DNA of 64,000 nucleotides from Mycobacterium sp. (GTDB lineage: Bacteria; Actinomycetota; Actinomycetes; Mycobacteriales; Mycobacteriaceae). The position numbers and the translations under genes were made by a program. The stretch covers positions 62,001 through 126,000 of the forward strand of contig NZ_SCRH01000046.1 of the NCBI RefSeq assembly GCF_004298145.1, given 5' to 3'. This document shows positions 33,584 to 41,928 of the stretch, one piece after another. Below the pieces are notes generated by a model. The model did not search any database. It had not been told where the DNA came from and saw nothing but the letters and a program-made list of their open reading frames with translations. Within the stretch, counting starts at the first letter, position 1, and each line of letters opens with the position of its first letter.

Positions 33584-34530
33584 TTCGGAAGTGCCGTTCT
33601 GATGGCGAAACCGGCGATCAGTTCGGGAGCGGGTTTGTAGTAGCGTCCGGTGGTTTCGTAGGGCCCCGCGGCTTCCAGCGCCGCGAATGCCGCCACCCAG
33701 GTGCGGATCTCGTGTGCGGAGCTACCGCCCTCGTTGGCCACGAACGAGTTCGACCACTGATCCAATTCGCTGAGCCATCCACCGTCGACGATCTCCAGGA
33801 ATCGGTGGTCCCATGCCGGGTTGAGTGGTTGTAGGCCACTGTCCCCGGCGGCAAAGCTTTTGGCCGCGTCGATGACGGCCGCCTGCCGGGTCTGGCGCTG
33901 CTCCGGTGTCATCGGCCGGCCGTGCACGATCCGTTCCAGCACGGGCGCAGGCGCGGTCGCCAAGGTCGGCACGGGCGGACTGTGCGAGAGCCCGCCTGAT
34001 CCCAGTAGCAGGACTCGTTTATCCAGGCCGGTCAGATAGGCGCCGGCGGCGGCACCGAGTGCTCGGCACCGATGCATCGGCCCCAACGGGATTCCGATCG
34101 CATTGACGAAAATCGGGATCACCGGACGCGAAGTGGCGGCACCGAAAAGCTTTTCGAGCGGCTGGACCGTGCCGTGGTCGACGTCCATGCTGGCCGACAC
34201 CGCGATGTCGACCCCCGCGTCGAGGACGGCTTTTGCGCAGTCGAGGGCGAGCTCCTCCGGCACGTCCAGCGGGCCGGCATGGGTGCCGTAGTCACCGACT
34301 CCGCTGGCGTTCGTGCCGATGCAGAACGGCGGCATCACCTTGTAGAAGAACCCGTTGTAGTGATCCGGGGAAAAGGCGACGACGAGTTCGGGATCGAAGT
34401 CTTCGACGAATCTGCGCGCTTCGGCGATTGCGCCTTCGATGTCGTCAAGCAGGTCCTGCGACGGCCCCGGAAGACTCAGGAGCGGGCTGTGCGACATACA
34501 GCACAGAGCCAGTGCCACTTTGCAAATCAC
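33580..34530 (-). CDS. mhpB: 2,3-dihydroxyphenylpropionate 1,2-dioxygenase (class III extradiol)
   Basis: A 316-residue protein that matches E. coli MhpB closely along its length: SHSPLLSLPGPSQDLLDDI, AFSPDHYNGFFYKVMPPFC, DVDHGTVQPLEKL (iron-side His), LLGSGGLSHSPPVP (second His) and STHEIRTWVAAFAAL-type ending (here SSAHEIRTWVAAFAAL). It cleaves a catechol-type ring beside the hydroxyls with Fe(II). Its start overlaps the end of mhpA by 86 bases, an unusually long overlap; ATG at 34497 is a shorter alternative. The downstream KstD-like gene overlaps its stop. Confidence 0.95.
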   Translation of the reverse strand: MICKVALALCCMSHSPLLSLPGPSQDLLDDIEGAIAEARRFVEDFDPELVVAFSPDHYNGFFYKVMPPFCIGTNASGVGDYGTHAGPLDVPEELALDCAKAVLDAGVDIAVSASMDVDHGTVQPLEKLFGAATSRPVIPIFVNAIGIPLGPMHRCRALGAAAGAYLTGLDKRVLLLGSGGLSHSPPVPTLATAPAPVLERIVHGRPMTPEQRQTRQAAVIDAAKSFAAGDSGLQPLNPAWDHRFLEIVDGGWLSELDQWSNSFVANEGGSSAHEIRTWVAAFAALEAAGPYETTGRYYKPAPELIAGFAIRTALPK

Positions 34531-36163
34531 CCCCTTGCGGCCTCAGGGTCAGCGCGTCAAGGAGCGCGGCGCTCAGGTCAGGAGTGCGCTGAGCGATGCA
34601 GGCGCCCGCGATGCATCGATCGGGACGCAGGAATAACACCGATTCGGAATGGGTGTCGAACCACGATTTGAGGTCACCGCGCCGGTCGCCGACGACCACG
34701 ACGTCGGGATCGTCATGGTCGGTCCAGTGCAATTGTGTCGCCGGCCGCAGCGCAAAGAAGCGGGCACCCAAGGCTTTCCAGTTTGCGAATGCGGCCTCAT
34801 CGAGGAGTTTGCGGGGGTTGTTGTTCCAGCACAGCACGGCGAACCAGGTGCCGAGCACGTCGTCGAGCAGTACATCCTGCTGGTCTCTGGTGTCGACGCG
34901 GGGCTGGATGAACAGCGTTCCCACCGGCGAATCGGCACTGCCGGGTGCAGCGTGCACGACGGCCCCGTGCTCGTAGCGGGGCATGGGCTTGAACCGCATT
35001 TCCAACACATATCGTTTGAGCGACGGCACGATTGACGCCGACCGCACGAGCAGGTCACGCGCTCCGGCCACCCGACGATTGGTCGGCGAGATCACGCGGC
35101 CCACCATGGTGGACAGGTCGATCATCGCGCGCGCGTGCTTGCGGCGCTCCACGTCATAGGTGTCCAGCAGCTTGTCGTCGGCCCGGCCGCTCAGCACCGC
35201 CGCGAGCTTCCAGCCCAGGTTCGCCGCGTCGCGGATCCCGCTGTTGTAGCCCTGCCCCTGCCAGACCGGCATCAGGTGCGCGGCGTCGCCGGCGAGCAGC
35301 AGCCGGCCCCGGCGGAACGCGCCGGCGATCCGCGAGTGGTGGGTGTAGACCCGGCGCCGGATCACATCGACCCGGTCGGGGTGCGGCACCATCCGGCCCA
35401 GCATCTGGTGCAGGAATGCCGGATCCTCCGCCTGCTCGTCGGTCTCGTCGGCGTGGATCATGAACTCGAAGCGGCGAATACCGTGGGCGATCGAGATCGA
35501 GGCGTACGGGCGTTCGGGGTCCGCGCCGACCTCACTGTTCGGGTGCCCGAGCGGGTCGTTGGCGATGTCGACCACCAGCCAGCGCGTCGACGACGTCGTC
35601 CCGTCGAACGACACACCCATCACCCGGCGCGTCATGCTGCGGCCGCCGTCGCAGCCGACCACGTAGCGTGCCCGCAGTCGTGATGTGGTGCCGTTGTTCT
35701 CGGCGCCGCCACCGAGCTCGACGGTGACCCCGTCGGCGTCCTCCTGGCACCCCGCCATCGGGCTTTCCCACCGCACCTGGACGTGTTCGAATCGGTCCAG
35801 ACCGGCCAGCAGTTCCGCATCGACGAGCGGTTGCACGAATCCATTTCGCTTCGGCCAGCCGAAACGCGCATCGGGCGGGGCCATTTCGGCGAGCACTCGG
35901 CGCTTGGCGTCCATGAAGCGCAGAATCTGGTTGGGCACCGTGTGCGGCAGCACCCGGTCGGCGAGCCCGATCGACTGGAACGTGCGCAAGGCCTCGTCAT
36001 CGAGTCCCACCCCGCGCGGGTAGTCGATGAGGCTGTCCCGCTCTTCGACCACGACCGTGCGGATGCCTTGCAGGCCAAGGATGTTGGCCAAGGTCAAGCC
36101 GACCGGGCCCGCACCGACCACGAGTACGTCGGTGTCGGGTGCCTCTTGCCCCGGTGCGGTCAT
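34445..36163 (-). CDS. mhpA: 3-(3-hydroxyphenyl)propionate hydroxylase-type FAD monooxygenase
   Basis: A 572-residue class A flavin monooxygenase of the MhpA group. VVGAGPVGLTLANILGLQG binds FAD, the DG motif is VGCDGGRSMTRR, and the GD motif is LLLAGDAAHLMPVWQGQG. The C-terminal thioredoxin-like domain is present. It hydroxylates a phenol ortho to the existing OH to give the catechol for MhpB. The start is the Met of MTAPGQEA, which shares one base with the mhpC stop. Its last 86 bases also encode the start of mhpB. The exact phenolic substrate cannot be fixed from sequence. Confidence 0.92.
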   Translation of the reverse strand: MTAPGQEAPDTDVLVVGAGPVGLTLANILGLQGIRTVVVEERDSLIDYPRGVGLDDEALRTFQSIGLADRVLPHTVPNQILRFMDAKRRVLAEMAPPDARFGWPKRNGFVQPLVDAELLAGLDRFEHVQVRWESPMAGCQEDADGVTVELGGGAENNGTTSRLRARYVVGCDGGRSMTRRVMGVSFDGTTSSTRWLVVDIANDPLGHPNSEVGADPERPYASISIAHGIRRFEFMIHADETDEQAEDPAFLHQMLGRMVPHPDRVDVIRRRVYTHHSRIAGAFRRGRLLLAGDAAHLMPVWQGQGYNSGIRDAANLGWKLAAVLSGRADDKLLDTYDVERRKHARAMIDLSTMVGRVISPTNRRVAGARDLLVRSASIVPSLKRYVLEMRFKPMPRYEHGAVVHAAPGSADSPVGTLFIQPRVDTRDQQDVLLDDVLGTWFAVLCWNNNPRKLLDEAAFANWKALGARFFALRPATQLHWTDHDDPDVVVVGDRRGDLKSWFDTHSESVLFLRPDRCIAGACIAQRTPDLSAALLDALTLRPQGGDLQSGTGSVLYVAQPAPESSGAVAGPA

Positions 36164-37026
36164 CAGCGGCCCAGCAGGAAATCGAGGTGCAGGCGATTGA
36201 AGGTCTCGGCGTCCTCGTACTGAGGCCAATGGCCGCACCCGGGCATCACTTCGAAGCGCGCATCGGGGATCATCGACGCGATGCGGCGGCCTTCGGTGAC
36301 ATCGGCGGTCGGGTCGTCACTGGTCCAGAGCACCAGCGTCGGTGCGACGATCGCGCCGTATTCGGCCGGACCGAGGATGTTGCGCGCCCGAATCTCCGGA
36401 TCCTGCAACGCCATGATGTCGCGCATGGCGGAGACGAATCCCGGTTGGCGGTAGACGCGCTGGCGACTGGCAACCAGGTCGTCATAGTCCCGGGACTTGT
36501 CGGCCATCAGCCATTTGATCCGCGCTTGAACCGTTTCCCAGGTGGGGTCCTCGGCGGCCGCCATGGAGAGGGTGATAATCCGTTGCATCACAACGGGGTC
36601 GGCCTGGGAGCCGCCGGCGGTATTGAGGACCAGGCGGTCGACTACGTCGGGATGGTCGACAGCGGCGCGGGAAGCGACCCAGCCGCCGAGGGATTCGCCG
36701 CTGATGCACGCGTGATCGACACCGATGGTGCGCAGCACGGCCATCAGGTGCTCGACGTAGTGGCGGACTTCCAGCGGGTGACCCGGCTTGTCGGTGTAGC
36801 CGTGGCCCAGCATGTCGATCGACCACGTCCAGAAATGATCCGCGTGGGCCGCCAGGTTGCGGACGTAGGCCTCGGCGTGACCGCCAGATCCGTGCAACAG
36901 AATCAGCACCGGCTTGCCGGGGTCCCCGGCCCGTAGGTAGCGGGTCCGTATTCCTCCGGCGTCGAGGTAGCCCTGTTCAAACGCGACGCTCTGGAGATCG
37001 CTCCATACGCTCTCGAACTCCGTCAC
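36163..37026 (-). CDS. mhpC: alpha/beta hydrolase, meta-cleavage product hydrolase
   Basis: A 287-residue MhpC/BphD-type hydrolase: LLHGSGGHAEAY (oxyanion hole), SGESLGGWVASR (Ser nucleophile), LWTSDDPTADV (Asp) and PGCGHWPQYE (His). It would hydrolyse the C-C bond of the 2-hydroxy-6-ketodienoate formed by MhpB. It is the first gene of the leftward mhp operon, divergent from the IclR gene with palindromic operators between them. The downstream enzymes MhpD, MhpE and MhpF are not in the window. Confidence 0.9.
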   Translation of the reverse strand: MTEFESVWSDLQSVAFEQGYLDAGGIRTRYLRAGDPGKPVLILLHGSGGHAEAYVRNLAAHADHFWTWSIDMLGHGYTDKPGHPLEVRHYVEHLMAVLRTIGVDHACISGESLGGWVASRAAVDHPDVVDRLVLNTAGGSQADPVVMQRIITLSMAAAEDPTWETVQARIKWLMADKSRDYDDLVASRQRVYRQPGFVSAMRDIMALQDPEIRARNILGPAEYGAIVAPTLVLWTSDDPTADVTEGRRIASMIPDARFEVMPGCGHWPQYEDAETFNRLHLDFLLGR

Positions 37027-37081
37027 GGTTCTGTCCGGCCTCCAGATCGGGGAAATCTCGTTCTCGTTTTCGGCTTACTTC

Positions 37082-37109
37082 GTGTGCTAATATCGCACAC
37101 TGATGTGCG
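37082..37109. promoter_or_regulatory. overlapping palindromes, probable IclR operator
   Basis: Two overlapping inverted repeats: GTGTGC-N7-GCACAC (37082-37100) and CGCACA-N4-TGTGCG (37094-37109), the latter flanked by ATA/TAT. They lie between mhpC (leftward, start 37026) and the IclR gene (rightward, start 37153), the position expected for control of an mhp operon. E. coli mhp genes are also controlled by an IclR-family protein, MhpR. Confidence 0.6.
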
Positions 37110-37152
37110 TTATATATAGAGCTTCGCTCTCGCGGGAAGGTCTGTCAAGGCG

Positions 37153-37830
37153 GTGACGAGTTCCGGGACCGGGTCGCAAACCCTGGCCAGGGGGCTCACC
37201 GCGCTGCAGATGGTGGCCGACTCCCCCACCGGGCTCACGGTGCAACAGCTCGCCGATCAGGTCGGGGTGCATCGCACCATCGCCTACCGATTGCTGACGA
37301 CGCTGGCCGAGTTTCGGCTGGTGGCCAAGGGAGAAGACGGGCGCTACCGGCCCGCGGCCGGACTCGCCGTGCTCGGCGCATCCTTCGACCGCAACGTGCG
37401 CCAACTGAGTCTGCCGACGCTGCGCGCGCTGGCCGACGATCTCGGCACGACGGTGTCGCTGCTCATCGCCGAGGGCGACCAGCAGGTGGCGATCGCGGTC
37501 ATCGTGCCCAGCCACGTCGCCTACCAGCTTTCCTTTCACGAAGGCAGCCGCTACCCGCTGGACCGCGGCGCCGCCGGAATCGCCTTGCTCGCGTGCATGC
37601 CCCCGCGCCCGGGAGAGCGCGAGCTGGTCTCGCGGGCGCGCAAGCGCGGCTGGGTGACGACGTACGGCGAGATCGAACCGAATACCTACGGCCTGGCCGT
37701 GGGGGTGCGCCGCCCGGCGCCGTCCCCACCCACGTGCATCAACCTCATCTCGCACCGAGAAGACGTCGTAATGCGCGGGAAAGACGCGGTCGTCAAGGCC
37801 GCCAAGCAGTTGGCCGAGCTCCTGAGCTAG
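37153..37830 (+). CDS. IclR family transcriptional regulator
   Basis: A 225-residue IclR protein. The winged helix-turn-helix (residues about 8-65) reads TLARGLTALQMVADSPTGLT, VQQLADQVGVHRTIAYRLLT and TLAEFRLVAKGEDGRYRPA. The effector domain includes LADDLGTTVSLLIAEGDQQV and LDRGAAGIALLAC, and is slightly shorter than typical (about 250). The start is GTG. It is divergent from the mhp operon and upstream of a KstD-like gene 26 bases away, so it is the likely regulator of both. By analogy with MhpR it may be an activator responding to a phenylpropanoid-like compound (inference). Confidence 0.9.
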   Translation: MTSSGTGSQTLARGLTALQMVADSPTGLTVQQLADQVGVHRTIAYRLLTTLAEFRLVAKGEDGRYRPAAGLAVLGASFDRNVRQLSLPTLRALADDLGTTVSLLIAEGDQQVAIAVIVPSHVAYQLSFHEGSRYPLDRGAAGIALLACMPPRPGERELVSRARKRGWVTTYGEIEPNTYGLAVGVRRPAPSPPTCINLISHREDVVMRGKDAVVKAAKQLAELLS

Positions 37831-37856
37831 CCACTGAGCTGAAGGGATAGCAGTCG

Positions 37857-39473
37857 ATGTCATGGGACCACGAAGTCGATGTCGTCGTGCTCGGCAGTGG
37901 CGGCGCCGGCCTCACCGCCGCGCTGGCCGCGGTCGTGGCGGGCGCATCGGTGGAGGTCTACGAAAAGGCCGCGACCGTCGGTGGGACCACCGCCGTGTCG
38001 GGCGGCATCGTGTGGATCCCCGCCCATAACCGTTCTCCTGACGGAGATTTGACGCGAGCGGACGCGTTGAGATACCTGCGTGCCCAGTCGCTCGGCTCGA
38101 TGGACGACGAGTTGGTCGAAACGTTCGTGCGCACCGGTCCGGCGATGCTCGACTTCATCGAGGCACACAGCGGCCTGCGCTTCGAGATCGCCACCGGCTT
38201 CCCCGACTATCGGCCCGAGCTGCCCGGAGGACAACCGACGGGTGGGCGATCGCTCAGTGCGGCTCCCTTCGATCTGGCTCAACTGGGCGAATGGGCAACG
38301 CAGATAACGTCTTTCCCGCCAGACTGGTCCAACGTCGGTTTCGATGCCGAGACCAGGGCACGCCTGCACGCGGCGATCGACGAACGCACCGGCCATCTGT
38401 GCGTCGCCGGCACGGCACTGATCGCGGGACTGCTAAAGGGTCTGCTGGACGCCGCGGTGACACCGCACGTGAACGCGCGCGCCGAAGAACTCATTGCCGA
38501 GGGCGGAGAGATCATCGGAGTGCGCGTCGCCCTACCGGAACGCACGATCAGCGTTCGCGCCCGGCGCGGGGTCATCCTGGGTACCGGCGGTTTCGAGTGG
38601 GATCCGGCTCTGGCACAGGCCTTTCTGCGCGGCCCCATGCACGGCGCGGTCTCTCCCCCGAACAACACCGGCGACGGGCTGCGCATGGCGATGGCCCAGG
38701 GGGCCGACCTGGCCAACATGGGCGAAGCGTGGTGGGTACCGATCGTCCAAATCCCCGGCGACACCATCGAGGGCAAGCCGCGCAGCCGCAGCGTGCGTCT
38801 GGAAAGAACGCGACCGCGCAGCATCATCGTCAACTCCGCGGGGCAGCGCTTCGTCAACGAGGCGTGCGACTACAACTCGATGGCCGGCGCCTTCCATTAT
38901 TTGGATCCTCGCGGCGGGTACGTCAATGATCGCGGATGGATGGTGTTCGATTCGGTTCACCTGCAACGCTATGGATTTCTTGGTATCGAACCGGGACAAC
39001 CCGTCCCGGACTGGTTCTGCGAATCGGCGGACCTCGCCGAGTTGGCCGCCAAGACGGGCATCGACCCTGACGGTTTGACCCGCACCGTCGAGAACTTCAA
39101 CCGCCACGTGGCGGCCGGTGAAGACCCCGAGTTCGGGCGGGGTTCCAGCGCCTACGACGGCTACTGGGGCGACGACAGCGCGACCACACAGGCCGGTAAG
39201 ACGCTCGGCCCCATCGACACCGCCCCGTACTACGCGGTACCGGTGAGCATCGGTGCGATGGGCACCAAGGGCGGCCCGCGCACCGATCACGACGCGCGCG
39301 TTCTGCACGTCGGCGGCGAGCCGATACCGGGGCTGTTCGCCGCCGGCAACGCGATGGGCGGGGCGACCGGCCGGGCTTACGGCGGCGCCGGCGGAACCCT
39401 CGGTCCGGCAATGGTTTTCGGGTATCGCGCGGGCCACGCGGCCGCCACCGGGAAGTCTGTCGACCTGAAATAG
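37857..39473 (+). CDS. FAD-dependent oxidoreductase, second KstD-like dehydrogenase
   Basis: A 538-residue relative of the KstD-like protein at 31844. FAD binding: VVVLGSGGAGLTAALAAVVAG and the TVGGTTAVSGGIVWIP loop. GFPDYRPELPGGQ carries the tyrosine matching the first active-site position, and GRAYGGAGGTLGPAMVFGY carries the C-terminal Tyr/Gly pair. It is co-directional with the IclR gene. Having two such dehydrogenases around one regulator suggests two successive desaturations of the same ring, enough to make a cyclohexenone into a phenol. That reaction order is inference. Confidence 0.9.
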   Translation: MSWDHEVDVVVLGSGGAGLTAALAAVVAGASVEVYEKAATVGGTTAVSGGIVWIPAHNRSPDGDLTRADALRYLRAQSLGSMDDELVETFVRTGPAMLDFIEAHSGLRFEIATGFPDYRPELPGGQPTGGRSLSAAPFDLAQLGEWATQITSFPPDWSNVGFDAETRARLHAAIDERTGHLCVAGTALIAGLLKGLLDAAVTPHVNARAEELIAEGGEIIGVRVALPERTISVRARRGVILGTGGFEWDPALAQAFLRGPMHGAVSPPNNTGDGLRMAMAQGADLANMGEAWWVPIVQIPGDTIEGKPRSRSVRLERTRPRSIIVNSAGQRFVNEACDYNSMAGAFHYLDPRGGYVNDRGWMVFDSVHLQRYGFLGIEPGQPVPDWFCESADLAELAAKTGIDPDGLTRTVENFNRHVAAGEDPEFGRGSSAYDGYWGDDSATTQAGKTLGPIDTAPYYAVPVSIGAMGTKGGPRTDHDARVLHVGGEPIPGLFAAGNAMGGATGRAYGGAGGTLGPAMVFGYRAGHAAATGKSVDLK

Positions 39474-39697
39474 CCGGGGGCGAGCGCCGAGCGTGGGCGA
39501 TTACGGCGCCGCGTACCCAACCAATAGGTGAGTCTGATGTGTGATCGCGCCGGTGACAGCACAAACGAAACTCACCTCATGCCAGCCAAACTGGTACTCA
39601 CGTGACTCGTGTGTCCGCCGACGCCGTCGCGGTCGAGCGCGCCGGAGCGGTCAGTTCTTGAGCGACACCTCGAACGGACGCGGGTGCCCACCGGCCG

Positions 39698-40585
39698 TCA
39701 GTCCGTCTGAGGCGTGGACGGTGAGATCAGCCGCTCGGCCGCCGTGTAAGGATCCCACTCGCCGTCGACGACCGCCTCGGCGAGCCGGTCGAGATCCGGC
39801 CGGGTCCGCAGCCGGGTTTGAGCCAGCGACAGGATCTGCGCACGGGCGCGGGCCAGCCGGCGGGCGCGGCTGTCGGTGCGGCGGTGGTCCTCGATGGCGG
39901 CCATCAGGTCCTCGATGCCCTCGCCCCGGGCGGCGATCAGCGGAACGATCGGGGCGCTGGTTTCGGCCCGGAGATCGCGGACGGTCTGTTTGGCACCGTC
40001 CCGGTCCGCCTTGTTGACAGCCACGATGTCGGCGACCTCCAGTACCCCGGCCTTGGCGGCTTGAACCGCGTCGCCCGCACCGGGATTGAGAATGACGACG
40101 GTCGGGTCGGCGACGGCGGCGATCTCGATTTCGGACTGTCCCACCCCCACCGTCTCGAGCAGGACGACGTCATAGCCGATCGCCCCCAGCAGGCGGATGG
40201 CGGCCGGGACCGCGGCGGCCAGCCCGCCGAGGTGGCCTCGGGTCGCCACCGAGCGAATGAGCACGTCGGAGTCGTTGATGTGCGCGGCCATTCGAATTCG
40301 ATCCCCCAACAGCGCGCCACCACTGAACGGTGACGACGGGTCCACGGCCAGCACCGCCACCCGGCAGCCACGCGCGCGGTAGGCGCCGACCAGGGCGGCG
40401 ACCGTCGTCGACTTGCCCGCGCCCGGCGGCCCGGTGATGCCGATGACCGGCCCCACGCGCTCCGGTGCCGGTCCGAGGGCCCCCAGGACCTCGTCGCGCT
40501 GCTCACCCTCGACGAGGCTGAGCAGCCGACCCGCCGCGCGGGGAGATCCGTTGCGCGCGCGGTCAATCAGGTCAGCGATCGTCAT
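39698..40585 (-). CDS. meaB: methylmalonyl-CoA mutase-associated GTPase MeaB
   Basis: A 295-residue G3E GTPase that protects and loads B12 mutases. Walker A is TGPPGAGKST, the switch region includes RSVATRGHLGG, Walker B/G3 is LLETVGVGQSE and the base motif NKAD. It is shorter at the C-terminus than many family members (about 330). It follows the thiolase gene by seven bases and is presumably co-transcribed from operator site 4. The only mutase in the window is at 56523-58532, 16 kb away, so the pair may work in trans. The 224 bases downstream (39474-39697) show only a loose AGGTGAGT inverted repeat and no gene I can support. Confidence 0.93.
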   Translation of the reverse strand: MTIADLIDRARNGSPRAAGRLLSLVEGEQRDEVLGALGPAPERVGPVIGITGPPGAGKSTTVAALVGAYRARGCRVAVLAVDPSSPFSGGALLGDRIRMAAHINDSDVLIRSVATRGHLGGLAAAVPAAIRLLGAIGYDVVLLETVGVGQSEIEIAAVADPTVVILNPGAGDAVQAAKAGVLEVADIVAVNKADRDGAKQTVRDLRAETSAPIVPLIAARGEGIEDLMAAIEDHRRTDSRARRLARARAQILSLAQTRLRTRPDLDRLAEAVVDGEWDPYTAAERLISPSTPQTD

Positions 40586-40592
40586 GTACGCA

Positions 40593-41732
40593 TTATGGAG
40601 CCGCGACCTCGATCACCGTCGCCGAACCCATTCCACCGCCCGCGCACATCGCCGCGACCCCGATGCCGCCGCCGCGGCGACGCAATTCGTGCACCAGGGT
40701 GACCAGCATCCGGGCTCCGGTCGCCGCGACGGGGTGGCCCAGCGAGCAGCCGCTGCCGCTGACGTTGACCTTGTCGGGGTCAAGGTCGAGAAGCTTGATG
40801 GTGGCCACGCACATCGCCGCAAAGGCTTCGTTGATTTCGAAAAGGTCCACGTCGGAGGCCGAAATTCCCGCGCGCCCAAGGGCTTTCGGAATCGCCTCGA
40901 CCGGCGCCAGGCCGGTGATCGCCGGGTCGACGCCGACCGACGCCCAGGACCGGACGGTGGCCAGCGCGGGCAGCCCGAGCCGGTCGCTGGCGATCGTCAA
41001 CACCGCAGCGCCGTCGTTGGCGCCGCAGGCATTGCCGGCGGTGATGGAGAAGCCCTCGATTTCCGGGTGCAGCGGCTTGAGTGCGGCCAGCTTCTCCATA
41101 CTGGTGTCGCGGCGCGGGTGTTCGTCGACCGAGAACAGCCCGTGCGGGGTGTCGATGGGGACGATCTCCTCTTTGAAGCGACCTTCGTCGATCGCGGCGA
41201 TGGCATTGCGGTGCGAGCGCAGCGCCCAGGCGTCCATCTCCTCGCGGCTCACACCGGCTTTCACGGCGGCGTTCCAGCCGACGGTGATCGACATGTCCAT
41301 GTTGGGTGCTTCGGGGCGGTCCGGGTGGGTCGGGGGGAACCAGTCGACCCATTCCCCATCCACCTGTATCCGCGACCGCGGCGACGTGGATGCCGAGTTC
41401 ACTCCGCCGGCGATGACGAGTTGATCCATGCCCGCCCGGACGCTCGCCGCCGCGCTCTGTACGGCCGCCTGGCCCGCCGCGCAGTGGCGATTGTTGGCCA
41501 GGCCGGGCACCTGGGTCAGGCCCGCGGTGACGGCCGCGTGGCGGGCCAACACGCCGCCGCCGTAGAGGCCTTCGCCCAGGATCACATCGTCGACCTGCGC
41601 CGGGTCCAGGTCCTTCGCCGCCTCGGTGACCACGTGGTGCGCCAGGTCGAGCGCGCTGGTGTCGCGTAAGGTCCCCTTGCGGGCGGTGCCGATGGGGGTG
41701 CGCAGGGCGGACACGATGACGGCTTCAGGCAC
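40593..41732 (-). CDS. thiolase family protein (acetyl-CoA C-acyltransferase)
   Basis: A 379-residue thiolase: nucleophile cysteine in NNRHCAAGQAAVQ, ATITGLAPVEAIPKAL and FEINEAFAAMCV in the middle, catalytic His in GCSLGHPVAATGARM, and the C-terminal CAGGGMGSA. All catalytic residues are present, with the canonical GGGMG form, unlike the thiolase at 1303. The first gene after operator site 4, followed by meaB. It would release acetyl- or propionyl-CoA from a 3-ketoacyl-CoA; pairing with meaB hints at a propionyl/methylmalonyl product. Confidence 0.93.
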   Translation of the reverse strand: MPEAVIVSALRTPIGTARKGTLRDTSALDLAHHVVTEAAKDLDPAQVDDVILGEGLYGGGVLARHAAVTAGLTQVPGLANNRHCAAGQAAVQSAAASVRAGMDQLVIAGGVNSASTSPRSRIQVDGEWVDWFPPTHPDRPEAPNMDMSITVGWNAAVKAGVSREEMDAWALRSHRNAIAAIDEGRFKEEIVPIDTPHGLFSVDEHPRRDTSMEKLAALKPLHPEIEGFSITAGNACGANDGAAVLTIASDRLGLPALATVRSWASVGVDPAITGLAPVEAIPKALGRAGISASDVDLFEINEAFAAMCVATIKLLDLDPDKVNVSGSGCSLGHPVAATGARMLVTLVHELRRRGGGIGVAAMCAGGGMGSATVIEVAAP

Positions 41733-41790
41733 GGGTCTTCTCCAATTCAGCCAGCAGGTACGGGACGGTGAGAGCCATCCACACCTTGAC

Positions 41791-41805
41791 GAGAATCATA
41801 TTCTC
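41791..41805. promoter_or_regulatory. GAGAATNNNATTCTC operator (site 4)
   Basis: GAGAATCATATTCTC, perfect, and extended by one further pair to 17 bp (C/G flanks). It lies between the leftward thiolase-meaB pair (start 41732) and the rightward alpha/beta hydrolase (start 41929), so it can govern both. Confidence 0.75.
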
Positions 41806-41844
41806 GCATTACGAGAGTATGAGTCGCAACAAGCATGGCTCCGC

Positions 41845-41900
41845 GAGCCGACGCAGAATCGCACATAGCTGCGCCGGATTGTGCGATTCTGCGTCTGCTC
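41845..41900. repeat. long perfect inverted repeat (stem-loop) in leader
   Basis: The arms 41850-41865 (GACGCAGAATCGCACA) and 41880-41895 are perfect 16-bp reverse complements around a 14-base loop. With one mismatch the stem grows by four more pairs to 41845/41900. It lies in the 5' leader of the alpha/beta hydrolase gene, upstream of the AGGAGG ribosome site at 41912, and is not followed by a T-run. It may be an intergenic repeat element, an mRNA-stabilising hairpin or an attenuator. Confidence 0.75.
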
Positions 41901-41928
41901 ACCGATCAATCAGGAGGCACAGGCAGCT

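Noticed and set aside
39651..39760. Minus-strand reading ending GHPRPFEVSLKN before a stop, downstream of meaB
   Set aside because: It looks protein-like for about 20 residues but runs into meaB in another frame; there is no start or family, so it may be only chance or an old frameshift.
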